The position numbers and the translations under genes were made by a program. From Heterobilharzia americana (Eukaryota > Platyhelminthes > Trematoda > Strigeidida > Schistosomatidae), in the NCBI GenBank assembly GCA_944470555.2, contig OX104130.1:60421491-60485490 (forward strand): a DNA stretch of 64,000 nucleotides. The letters run 5' to 3'. This document shows, piece after piece, positions 35,930-46,513 of the stretch (positions are counted from its first letter, which is position 1; the number at the start of each line of letters is the position of its first letter). The notes beneath the pieces are model-generated. The model ran no database searches. It was not told the DNA's origin and was given only the letters and a program-made list of their open reading frames with translations.

Positions 35930-38767
35930 TGCTTATCCAATTCTTTAACCTTCTGTCTGATTAACGCTCGTTCCATACGCGACAAAATATGTGAGATCAC
36001 TATGTTGTTGACCATGTCTAACCCCTGCCTTATATTTATCACTGAAGCTTAGTGTACTACAGACACTCCTGATAGTGATGTCTCTGTCGACAATTATACT
36101 CTGTTCAGGATAGATATAATGTTAGAGGTGGTGGTTGCATCATCTTTATCAGGTCAGACATTGCTGCAGCAAATTGTATTACTCCAGAACTCAGTTTGCT
36201 CAGTGACTCGGTGTGGGTTGTGGCGAAGTTTACAGATGCCATAACTATCCTCTTATGGTGTGTCCACCGTTCTTCTCGCTCTACTGTAGATTATGACGAC
36301 AGGCTTGTAGAAGTGTTCATCCATGTAACAACACTGCCCTACTCCATGAAACTTATATGCGGTGACTTTAATATGCCTGATATCAAGTGGCAGACACCTC
36401 TCCTAGGCTGTTGATAATTTTATTAATGTGTTGGATTCTGGAGGATGGCGCCAACATGTAATGCAACCAACTAGATATAATAGCATACTTGGCCTGGTTT
36501 TCACGGATGGATTATTGGCTTTCACTCCTCAAGTTGGTCCGGAATTCCCGGACGGCGATCACAAAGTAGTGTTTGGTGACTTCCAACTATCTCCCAGAAA
36601 TACGTTAGCTCCCAGGTCAAAAAAACTACAGTTAAAAGATATAAAAAAGCCATCTGGGAGGAGATACAATACATGTTACGATGCTTGGACTGGGGTTCTT
36701 ATTTCACCAGTAGCTCAACCCATGAACTAAGTGACACCTTCTACAGTTTCATAGCTGTAATTCACGATCATATTGCTCCGGAGGTATCAGTATTAATTAG
36801 AAAGCCGAAAGTGAATTTCATCCCTGAAAATGCACGCATCAGCATGCGTAGACATGCCAGAAATTTCTATCGATCTAATGACTTTTCATCCCTTGTCTCA
36901 TTAAAAATTGCCCATGAGAACTTCAAATCAAATAAGTTACCGAAAGCAATCAAGCAGGAAACTAGCTGCAACGCACAAACAGGCAATGCTCAATCATTAG
37001 TGAGAATTCTAAAATCCCGTGCAAACTTATCTAGCGTTGTTCCCAGTAGTCTGATCATTAATGGGGACATTCTTTATGATGACCCAGGTAAGATCTGTCA
37101 GCTGTTTAGTAAACATTATGCAAGCTGCTTCACGCACGAAGATAGTGTACTAAACATACAAATGCCCATTCCACCACTCACTAAGTAATGGTTCCTTTAC
37201 GCAGAGAAAGATAGGTGATGCAGTTGCTTCACTAGAGGATTCATATTCTGCTGGGCCCGATGGGGTCCCCTCTGTTCCACTTAAGAGGAGTGGTGAAGAC
37301 ATACCATTGATCCTCATGAAGCTATTCTCAATATCTCTTACTGAGGCATGCTACCCTGACCGCTGGAAGCTGTCATACATATCTCCCACGTATAAATCTG
37401 GGCCGACATCAGAAATTCAGAATTATCGTCCCATAAATATTACACCCGTAGTCTCTCGTATCATGGAGGTGGTTGTGCAAGAAATCAATGATTACGTGGC
37501 TGCACATCGGCTACTTCTTCCTATGCAGCATGGTTTCTTACAAGGTCGTTCACGTAGTGCTTGCTCACTGGATTATTTTGAGGTCACCTGCAGAAGAGAT
37601 GAAGGTCTTTTCGTAACTGCTCTATTTTTTGACTTCAAAAAAGCATTTGATAAAGTGTCTCATAATCGGTTAATTCCTGAGCTTCAATCATTTGGAATTA
37701 GTGACCCTCTGTTGTCGTGGATAAGCTCATTCCTTAGGCAGCGTACTCAAATAGTAAAGTTCAGTCAAACCTATTCCTCCCCACAGCCTATTCTGAGTGG
37801 TGTCATTCAAGGTAGTGTGTTGGGGCCCTTACTTTTCCTCCTTTACATAAATGATATTTCTGACATGATAAAATATGATAAACCCTATCTGTTTGCTGAC
37901 GACTTAAAAATCGTGTATAACTTTCCCCACTCATCGCTAAGTGAGGGCTTTAATAGAATCCAGGAAGACCTGACGAATTTGTTCGCTTGAAGTGTAACAT
38001 GGCAACTTCCACTTAACTCTAGTGAATGTGGAATTCTCTGTTCCAGTGACTCTTGTCCAAACGTCAGTTTACACCTTGGCGATTCTGTGCTGCAATCTTA
38101 TGACTCAGTATGTGATTTAGGTACTAGGTATTCTCGGAACCTAACTTTTACGGAATATGCCCAGTCACTTGCCTCCAAGTGTAGGCGCTCAGTTGGCATC
38201 TTGCTTAAACACGTGCAGACCACTGAGGCCAGACTGCTTTCATTCAAGGCAGTGATCCGCCCAGTACTTGAATGTGGCACAGTCATCTCCAGCGATATGT
38301 ATACTCCTTATGGGATACTAATTGAGAATGTCCAAAGAAAGTTTACCCACTTTGTACTCGGCCGTCACGAAGAACTTGATCATGAGGGAAGGTGTAAGAA
38401 ACTAAAAACTGAACCACTTTGGCCAAAACGCCCTAGGCTTAACCTTAGCCTATTTTTCCGCCTTGTGTATGGCATTACTCACGCCTGTTGCGCTCTTACT
38501 TTTAAGTCTATGTCCTCATATAGTCTACGCAATCGTGAATGCACTGTACCTGTAGAAAAGCACCGCCTTAAACTAAGGCCACGATCCTTTATGTTACAGT
38601 ACAGCAAGTTATGGAATAAGCTTCCACATTTTACTCGCTCTTGCATGTCTGCATTTCAGTTTCGACGTCTACTCAACGAATTCTTTCTCTTCACGGATAT
38701 CTATAAATTTCTTGATATTCATATTATATCCACAAATAAGAAGCATAATGGAGCAATCGGCACATAA
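35930..38767 (+). pseudogene. CR1-like ORF2 (endonuclease and reverse transcriptase), few breaks
   Basis: The endonuclease is recognisable from 'LTFCLINARSIRDKI' (about 35,946-35,990) and 'LICGDFNMPDIKW' (about 36,352-36,390) to 'GDHKVVFGDF', but it is broken near 36,050-36,120 and 36,413. The RT is long and well kept: 'NYRPINITPVVSRIM' (about 37,420), 'QHGFLQGRS', motif A 'FFDFKKAFDKV' (about 37,626-37,658), 'SGVIQGSVLGPLLFLLYIND', catalytic 'FADD' (about 37,890-37,901), then an in-frame TGA at 37,988 where a Trp codon would fit. The thumb runs to the stop at 38,767. A frameshift near 37,180 separates the linker from the RT. With these few lesions it is fairly young but inactive as written. 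Confidence 0.85.
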
Positions 38768-40015
38768 CAGTGGTCAAGCCATTGCGTCCACTGTGAACGT
38801 ACTCAGATCTCTAAATGTAAGAATCGGTTTTATTAAAGCCCTGAAGTTCGTCTAATGCAGATGGCCTTATGATTGCATACAAGGGTATGAATGCTGGCTC
38901 CTCGTCATATAATGAACGTAAAGGATACTGTTTATTTCTGAAAGCCACTACGGTACACACACACCCAGAAAAACTTAAGAACCTTATAATCGAGGGACTG
39001 TGTAGTTGACTTCACATATATACATGAAAATGTACATCAAGTCCGAATAAATCAAAAAAAGGAAAGGGGCCTTTCTCTTCTCCAGATTTGATAGCGTTGT
39101 AATCTGTATTTCCATATCTGCTCGTGCCTCTCCTTTCTTTCCCCATTTGCAGAAGCAGCTGCAAGTCGACATTTGATATTCAAATTCAGTCTGAACGTGA
39201 TTGCTTTATGAGAACAACACCTGCTCATTGACGCCAATAATTATTGGACCGCTCCCATTGTTTCACAAATTCTGGACCATCTTCAAGATTAACTCGCCTA
39301 CTCGTCATGATTTTTCTTGCTACGAGCCGTCTGACCATTCCCAACAGTATTGGTAGCAGAGGCATTCTGAACAGATGATTAAACCAGAGACCAATTAACA
39401 TATTGGCTCAGGACGCCACTTACCTGCAATGGCTCCACACTAGACATTTTCTAGTACTCTGTACTAAGAGACCTTTTCATATGGAACTTACTGAGCATCA
39501 AATACACTTCTCGAATGATGCCGCCTATGCTAATACAAGAGATGCTCGAAGTCCATGGACTGTTGACTGTTTCAACATCTATTCCCATCCAATACAACAA
39601 GTATTCCCAGCAGAATTAATCTATATTGCCTTTAAACGTAACATAGTGTCCTGGATTTGCATTGATATAGCCATGTACGTTGGTTATATAACTGTGGATA
39701 CCTTATTGATGCTCCAGATTGTATAAACGGGTCCCTTGTGGTTAAAAAGGCCAAAAACTGAAGATCATTCCGAGTAATAAACTGTTATATTACTAGTCAG
39801 CAAACTATGCGAATGGACTAACAACGCCGGTTGGTTGTAACGCAAGCTCTGGACACTGCGCGCTTTTGATATTGATAGTGGATCTTATCTATGTGATAGA
39901 TGGGAATCCATATCCGTCTTGTGAATTTCAATGAGTTTTAACAAGATTATGCACACTAATGTCTTGATATGTAAATTATCTAATACTAGATACTTTCAAA
40001 AGTTATGAATGTGAC

Positions 40016-40036
40016 GGTGCCTGTAAACTGGTGTCC
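40016..40036 (+). promoter_or_regulatory. CR1 3'-UTR hairpin, upstream copy
   Basis: It has the same loop, TGTAAACT, with the stem GGTGCC/GGTGTC, which pairs through several G-T wobbles. It is followed by CTCATGTTAAA, matching the downstream unit's CTTATGTTAAA. Confidence 0.45.
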
Positions 40037-40237
40037 CTCATGTTAAATCTGTTAAATGAAGACAATATTTATTATTATCTAAACTTTAATACTCTATGTA
40101 CGATTTTAAGTAATATTTCCTCGTTCATTTCATAACTAGCAGGACCTTCGGCAGTTTTTAATTGAGTTTAATGACATTCCATCAATACCACTCAGGGCTC
40201 AAGTCTTGTAGATCATTTGAGATGTATCAACGTGATG

Positions 40238-40255
40238 AAGCCTGTAAACTGGCTT
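40238..40255 (+). promoter_or_regulatory. CR1 3'-tail hairpin (AAGCC stem, TGTAAACT loop)
   Basis: AAGCC pairs with GGCTT around the 8-nt loop TGTAAACT, 27 nt before GAGAATAAA. Related hairpins are listed at 40,016, 54,975 and 28,060. By analogy with other LINEs it may be the part of the RNA 3' end that the RT recognises. Confidence 0.55.
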
Positions 40256-40313
40256 CTCTTATGTTAAAATCTTTCCTTATGCGAGAATAAAACATTTGTT
40301 TGTTTGTTTAACA

Positions 40314-40911
40314 GGTATCAGATCTAGGCCATATGTAAAGCTGGGTTTTGGGACACTGGTCACTGTGGAAGTGTTTTATGCCACAGACCTCAACGTTTTG
40401 ATCCCAGATGGTGGGAATTTCGACCACTCTGTCCGAAATGTATCATTTTCTTCATTATTGCGGCAGCAAAGTAGTTGCTGAAGATATGTACAATTTGCTT
40501 AGGGTGATAGCATACTTAAAACTTCCGAGAGGCTGATCTTAAGTGGAACTTGGAAGACTTCTATCCTAAACTGAACACCTTGGCAAGAGACCATGCTGCC
40601 AGATGATACCGCTTAAAGTTCTTGCACAGTGGCTTATTGTATATGCAGAGTCAGCATAAGCCTAAATGATATACTTCGCGACTACCGAAGATGGGCCATT
40701 CCCCTTACAGAAACGGGTAGCATGTTTCCGAAGACAGCGTTGAAGTGAAGTTAGGATAAGTGGCTTTTCGGAGCCATGGACTTTATACGTAATACCGGCG
40801 CACAGTAGCCACGGCCAGTACATGACTTATGATAAAGAATAGTAGCCAGCGCATCAGTAGACACACTGAGAGAGTATTCTTTTCACTCTGGAGACTAAAG
40901 TGAAAGTCCCT
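40314..40911. other. Unassigned spacer
   Basis: Sequence after the CR1 tail. I see no coding motif, repeat or RNA in it. Confidence 0.35.
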
Positions 40912-41160
40912 TCAGTTAAGTGTGCAACAATTCCCGTGAGGTACTGGCACTTGTTTGGAGTTAACAATAGATTCGAAATCTATGCGAAAGACCAAGATAT
41001 GTTGGTCTCTTCGTGTGGATAAACGGTTGATTTGTACCGTGGAAGAGATGAGACCGTTAGCGAAAATTAAGTCCAACATATTGGAGGAGTCTGGTTGAAC
41101 TTCAAACACACTGTCACTATTGGTTCTGACTATGGGCAATCTGTGGTGGACTTCACCACC
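40912..41160 (-). pseudogene. CR1-like endonuclease fragment
   Basis: A minus-strand frame (41,139-40,912) reads 'SSNMLDLIFANGLISSTVQI' followed within 15 residues by 'RRDQHILVFRIDF'. The order N-x-LDL-x-F and then (S)D-x-H matches the C-terminal part of the APE-type endonuclease of CR1 elements, with the catalytic 'SDH' changed to 'RDQH'. No linked RT was found on this strand. Confidence 0.4.
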
Positions 41161-41479
41161 TTATAGTCGACAGAAACATGTGAACAGAACCCAGGAATTT
41201 TAACGGGCTCCTGGAAGCCATTTACGCACATGGCGATAACAGATGCATTCCCCGATGCAAAATTATACAGCTCCTGACATGATACTCTGTCACATAGAAA
41301 TGTAATCTACACGGATTGGGGAGAAATTAACAAAACTTGATCATAACCTGTTGCTTTGAGCTCTATTACTTTCAGCAGCTAGTAAGACTGAATACGAGCA
41401 AATATCGACGTGCCGCTAATGCAAAAATCTTAAAAATGCTGGCTGCAAGATCTTCACGACACTTATGAGATGCTCTGTT

Positions 41480-42060
41480 TGGGTAGGCTCTTTCACCTGG
41501 ATGCACTTCACTAGACCACCGGTTCTGCCAAAAAAGTCACCCCTACCAAATGAGGCTCGAAAACAACGACCTTTTTTACGAGCAGAGAAACTGGACGTAG
41601 TCTGAGGAAATAGGTAGCGAATAACTTATCCCGAAAAAATCTAATCGCCTTGACCAAATGCATACTAAATCCTTGTCACTTCAAAAAAGACACGAAGTGA
41701 AAGCACTGGGCGGAGAACCTGAGGCTCTTAAGGGTTCGACTACAGCTCCCAACCTTCGACGTATCCTGCAAAACCGGGACAAGCCACAAAAAGCTTTTCA
41801 GTTTATCACAGACAGTGTAAAGATATAACTTGTCATAACCCTTAAGCAATCCTCAAGCTCCGATAGCAGTGATGATAAAAATAACTGCATTCCAAACAAG
41901 ACTCTTGATACAGTATGGAACTTTCAGCTTGTAAAATCTTAACCATTTCACTCCCAAGACAGTATTTTCAGACAAAAATGATTATTTCATCTGAGTGATG
42001 CTCATAATCACACGGTTAGGAGTGAAAATGTGGGGCGGTTGGTTGATGTTGGACTAGTGC
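41480..42060 (+). pseudogene. CR1-like ORF2 linker fragment
   Basis: In a broken frame near 41,680-41,800 the plus strand reads 'RHEVKALGGEPEALKGSTTA' and 'LRRILQNRDKPQKAF'. This matches the linker at about 7,395-7,510 of the CR1 there ('RRRMKALVEQC' with 'KTFAVSYESEKTQK'). No open frame is kept. It may be the first part of one decayed element that continues at 42,700 and 43,780. Confidence 0.5.
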
Positions 42061-42349
42061 CTAATAATAAGTGGCTGTGGTTTTTCAGATAATGGAAGAA
42101 CAAACTGTTCAAGAAAGGCAACTGGCGATAGGAAATATGATGTAATTTTGTTCACTCAGAAGTTCATTTCTGTCTGACATGACATTATCGCTTCATTTCG
42201 TTGTGGATTCGAAAAACATTTTATAGATCCACAAGGGTACGTGATACTTTCAGAAGACATCTGAAAGGCTGAAACGAACTAAAACGTGAGGATTTGGTAC
42301 TGTATATCTGACGGAAAATTTTAATCACAGCCCGAAATACGAAGAGGTC

Positions 42350-42560
42350 GCCCTTGATCGGTTACGTAACCACCAACATTCTTCCAGCTCCTGGAGTTGA
42401 GATTACCAGTAAAAGTAACGGCACGACGGATAACATACAGGTCAACGTAGGTTATATCATCACTGCAACCAGAACACTAGCAGTAAATATTGGCTGTGAG
42501 ACATGGTCCGTAAAGCCAGATGTCAGACGACTTGCAATAATCCAACTGGATCAACTAGTC
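42350..42560 (+). pseudogene. Fragment of a second LINE family (C-terminal RT region)
   Basis: The frame reads 'TLAVNIGCETWSVKPDVRRL' (about 42,471-42,530), which resembles the 'YGCETW-x-x-(R)-x-EDVRRL' block at the C-terminus of certain flatworm LINEs. The LINE fragment at 62.6-63.1 kb holds the block that normally follows ('LRWLGHVL'), so both may be of one family. It is short and isolated. Confidence 0.45.
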
Positions 42561-42699
42561 ACAGTACAGCTCTATTACAACCAGATCGTGAAGATACACT
42601 TAATTTATGTATAAGCTTATTCAGGCCTGTAAAAGTGGTGTGCATGTAATTGAAGAAAAAAATTTTCATCATGCCAAACATGCCTTTTTGACATTTTGG

Positions 42700-42930
42700 A
42701 GAGGTCATTAACAAACTGATCAAAGAAGACTATCTATAATGCTATACCTTGACGTTCCGAAAGCCTTAGATAGGGTTCTAGACAACTTACTAAGTTACCC
42801 TGGGGTTTGCGATGCACACTTGAACTGACTGAGATAGTTCCCACGTAACCTTTGTCAAATAATAAGGTTGGCCCAATCATTTCCAAGCCTAAACCGACAG
42901 CTAGTGATGTTATTAATAATATTTATTTTT
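42700..42930 (+). pseudogene. CR1-like RT fragment with motif A
   Basis: One frame reads 'DVPKALDRVLDNLL' (about 42,752-42,793; F-D-x-x-KAFDRV in intact relatives) and then 'YPGVCDAHLN' and 'LCQIIRLAQSFPSLN'. This is RT motif A and the following helix region of CR1. It contains internal stops. Confidence 0.5.
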
Positions 42931-43779
42931 CATACAACGTAAGTTACAGGTATCATCACCCCGGTGATATGAATTCACTTTTTCGACCAGCAACACGCAA
43001 TACATTAGAAATCACTGTTTAAGTTGCACGAGAGATTAGTTTAAAAAAAGAGCTTTATTGCTTCGCAAACCCCAAGGAATAAAACATCTGTATACCAACA
43101 TGGCTGTTCAGCAGACTAAAACAAGTTCGGTTCGAAACCAGGGATCATTAATTATTTTGATCATCAAATATCCTTGAGGACACAGTGGGCGGTATAGCCG
43201 TGACCTAGTATCCTATGCGTTCTCCAGCGGCATGACATACACTGACAGTTAAGGGTGCTTAGATCCCAAACGAGTGAAGAACTGATCACTCCGAACAGGG
43301 GCGCAGGCAGCAAAAGCGTGCTGTGTGTCAAACTCAAAAATGATGCACAAAATGCCATGTGGAGGTACACCAATCATAGGTCAGTTAAATGTGCCGACCA
43401 CTTCTTTGCGTTTTTCTTGGTTTCACGGTCAGAAAGTACGACAAATTAATAACTGGCCCTGGCATCTCTTAAGACTGCTCACGCGCAATTCTTAAACTGA
43501 CAGGATCGCTTTTAAGCATTTGCGCATTTACTGTTTACTTTCACAATATTTTAATACCTTTCCATAACTCTCTGTATCTGTGTGCAACCAGACTTCGAAA
43601 TTACAAGTATAAAGCAGACGAGTGCTAGATTCAACTCATGCTTTCCTCGTAAGATAATACGGAAGCTTATTTTCTTTATCCCAAAGCTGGCTTTTGGAGA
43701 CAGCATGTCACAGATCCAAATAACCAATGTTTGGTTGATATCTGATCGCTGCCTCTGGAGTCGGACGCAAAAGATATTC

Positions 43780-44300
43780 TGAACAAATGATAGACTGGGA
43801 ATCAGTTAGCTTACTGGTTCGGAAGGCGACTCACCATCAGTAGCCACGCACTACTAGTTTTCTGGTACTCTGTCGCGTGATCTCATCAAATGGAAGTGAC
43901 TCCACAGTGAATATGCCCCCTGAGTGGTGCTTCTTACACTGATACAAAAGGTGCCTGAAGCCTGCATATAACAACTGGGATTCGGACAGTTGTTGTTTCA
44001 ATGTTTACTTCCATACAGCGTAACAACCCTTATCAGTGGAATTGATATATATTACGTTTACATGCAATGCGGTGAACCGGAAATGCATTGATTTGGGCGT
44101 TCACTCTGGTTGTATAACTGTAGATACTTACTGATACTCCGTATCGCATAGACCAGTCCTTTATGATTAGCAGAGCCACAAATTGAAAAGTTTTCTGATA
44201 AGTAGACTGTTACGTTGCCAAACAACAAACCATGAATACGAACTAACAGTGTCGGCCGGTTATAACGCAAGCTTCGCACACCAAACTAAAACAGTAACCT
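43780..44300 (+). mobile_element. Decayed CR1 3' UTR related to 39.36-39.87 kb
   Basis: Several scattered blocks match the 3' UTR of the 34-40 kb element in order, for example 'ggttgtataactgtagatac' (44,109-44,128), the 'caaacaacaaaccatgaatacg' region (about 44,219-44,240) and 'ggttataacgcaagctt' (44,257-44,273). Many substitutions and gaps separate them, so this is an older relative. It may be the 3' end of the fragments at 41,480 and 42,700. Confidence 0.65.
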
Positions 44301-44343
44301 CATAAACAAAATAACAGCTACCCTTTACCCAACGGCTACATTA

Positions 44344-46080
44344 AATTTCGACTATAAGATTATTGGAGGAGACCTTAACCTCCCTGAAATCTGTTCGCAG
44401 CCCGTTCGTGCCCCACCCCACTACAGTATTTTTTTAGATGTAACTGAATTTCGAGAATGGACACAAAATATCCCTGAAGCAACTCCAGACAACGACATTT
44501 TAGATCTCACTTTCACCAGAGATATCTTACACACTTTAACATATATTAACTTTGCACTAACGGGAAGTGACCATAATGCAGTTGTTTGCTCATTCGATAT
44601 CAGGTCCTGCCGGTCATGTGCTTTCAGAAAGCTAAGTGAGATGAATCCACCCACGTCCTACGCTGTCTAGACCGGGACCTCTTCTTCTCATGTGAAGACC
44701 TAGATGCTGCCCTCATTCAGCTTCACACAAATATCCCTCCGTTTTGCTCAGTTGGTCCCAAAATGGGCAGTGAAACGTGATCATAGCACAAAAGACATCA
44801 TTCCAAACAACATAAAGTCAAAACTACGCAACTGCACAGCTGATGCATCACTGACGAAAGCTTCTCAGTACTTGTCAACATTCATAATGTCCACCTAGTT
44901 CGAAAAGAAACTGAAGAAGAATTACTACTTAGAAAAGAAAAAGAGGCTATTGACACTCACTCCCAACTTAGCTCAATCTGTACGGTTAACCGCAAAAGGC
45001 TCAACACTGGTGAGCTAAACCTATCTTACATGTTGCTAGACAAGAATTTTGTCGGTGATCCTGCCGATATTTGTGAGACTTTAAATACATACTTTGCAGA
45101 TTCATATATCTGTGGTGACGAAACATCTCTACCCCAATTCCCTCTTCGGACACTTTGCTCCGTAAATGACATTTCTCTCTCACTAGAGGACATCAAGAAA
45201 TCCATATCTTAGTTATATGATACCTTCTATCTTCCTAAAACATGGCAGTAAAGATATCCAACTCCTCCACAAAGTGTTCCCCATATCTTCATCTGCCAGA
45301 GTCTACCCCAAAGAACGAAAAGCGACAAACATCATCTCTAGATTCAAATCGGGACCTCGATGGTGCGTTACAAGCTACAGACCTATTAACATAACCTCGG
45401 TCACCTCAAGGGTCTCAGAAAAACTAGTTAAGAACGCTGTTTCTCAATTTCTCCCCCAGGAGAAACTCATAACTTCTCAGCATGGTTTCACAAAACAAGG
45501 TTCCTGCATAGCGTGTCATCTGGAACCTTTTGATCACATTTCGTTACTAAAGGATGCTTGTGTGACAGAAGCAGTGGTAGTATACTTCGATCTCGGCAAA
45601 GCTTTTGACACGGTGAGGCATAAATTGCCAACATCCAAAATGGCATCATATAGAGTGCAAGGCTTGCTAATAAAATGGTCAGCGTCATCGCTCAGTAACC
45701 CCTCACAATTAGTTTAATAATAATCACGCTTCAAATCCACTTCCAATCACCAGCGGCGCAATACAAGGTAGCGTAACCTGACCACTACAATTTCTTCCAT
45801 ACTTAAACGACTTGCGTGATGTTGTGCAACATGGTAGACCTTTCCTGTTTGTGGATGATATTAAAAGAGTCCATAGCTCATCCAGCTCCACAGTAATGGA
45901 AACTGTGGGAAAAATCAAACAGGGTGTAAATAGACTTCAACATCGATGTCACAGATGGAAAATGAATTTTAACTCAGACAAGTGTGGGATGTTGTGCTCT
46001 AAAAATATTCCGCGTAAGCGCGCTCCTTGAATAGTGACGTGTTTTCTCTCGTCTCTCAGCTTTTGGATTTTTCCACATTG
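44344..46080 (+). pseudogene. CR1-like ORF2, 5'-truncated and broken
   Basis: An open frame without ATG (about 44,341-44,670) reads 'KIIGGDLNLPEI', 'DNDILDLTFTRD' and 'GSDHNAVVCSFDI', the catalytic half of an APE-type endonuclease. The RT follows in pieces: 'YRPINITSVTSRVSEKLV' (about 45,385), 'SQHGFTKQGS', motif A 'YFDLGKAFDTV' (about 45,584-45,616), 'SGAIQGSV' and the catalytic box as 'FVDD' (about 45,850-45,861). Stops lie near 45,210, 45,716 and 45,778. The N-terminal half of the endonuclease and the thumb end are missing. The sequence between 46,080 and 46,513 has no recognisable motif. Confidence 0.8.
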
Positions 46081-46513
46081 AAAAACTCCCACTTACAATA
46101 CTCAATCTAAAAAGATCGAACGTTTGCAGCACTTCTGTCCGTCCACGCACCTCACCCCTGCGTATTCGTCAGCCCACTTCTCAACAGTTGAAAATTGGCA
46201 TTATTATTCCTTTGAACCAACCGGTCCACCTCCTGTCAGTGGTTCTTGGGCGTTTCAACTGCCAAACTGCCTTAGCTCTCGGTTCTCCTCGGAGGTCATT
46301 CCCCAGGAAATATCTTTCCTGGTTATACATACGCATCTGGAGCTTACGGTTAAACTCGTTGGTCAAGAGCAGAGGATCAAGTGACAAGTGTCTGAAGGTG
46401 AGCCAACATAAATTATCTTCCCTTTTCTATTCTGTCCTTTTGCTGCATTCAGTCTTCAACCCTCTTATTGTTGTTAACTACTTGTTTTCCCAAGAAGTTT
46501 ATATCATAGCGAC

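Larger units (their letters stand above)
38768..40313 (+). mobile_element. 3' UTR and tail of the 34-40 kb CR1 element
   Basis: An unusually long 3' UTR of about 1.5 kb ends with 'GAGAATAAAACATTT' and TTTG repeats (40,282-40,310). It carries two hairpins with the loop TGTAAACT at 40,016-40,036 and 40,238-40,255, each followed by an ATGTTAAA-like word, as if the terminal unit had been duplicated. Relatives of this UTR are at 27,995-29,683 (-), 43,780-44,300 (+) and 55,050-55,270 (+). An open frame at 39,403-39,726 is not supported as a gene. Confidence 0.8.
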
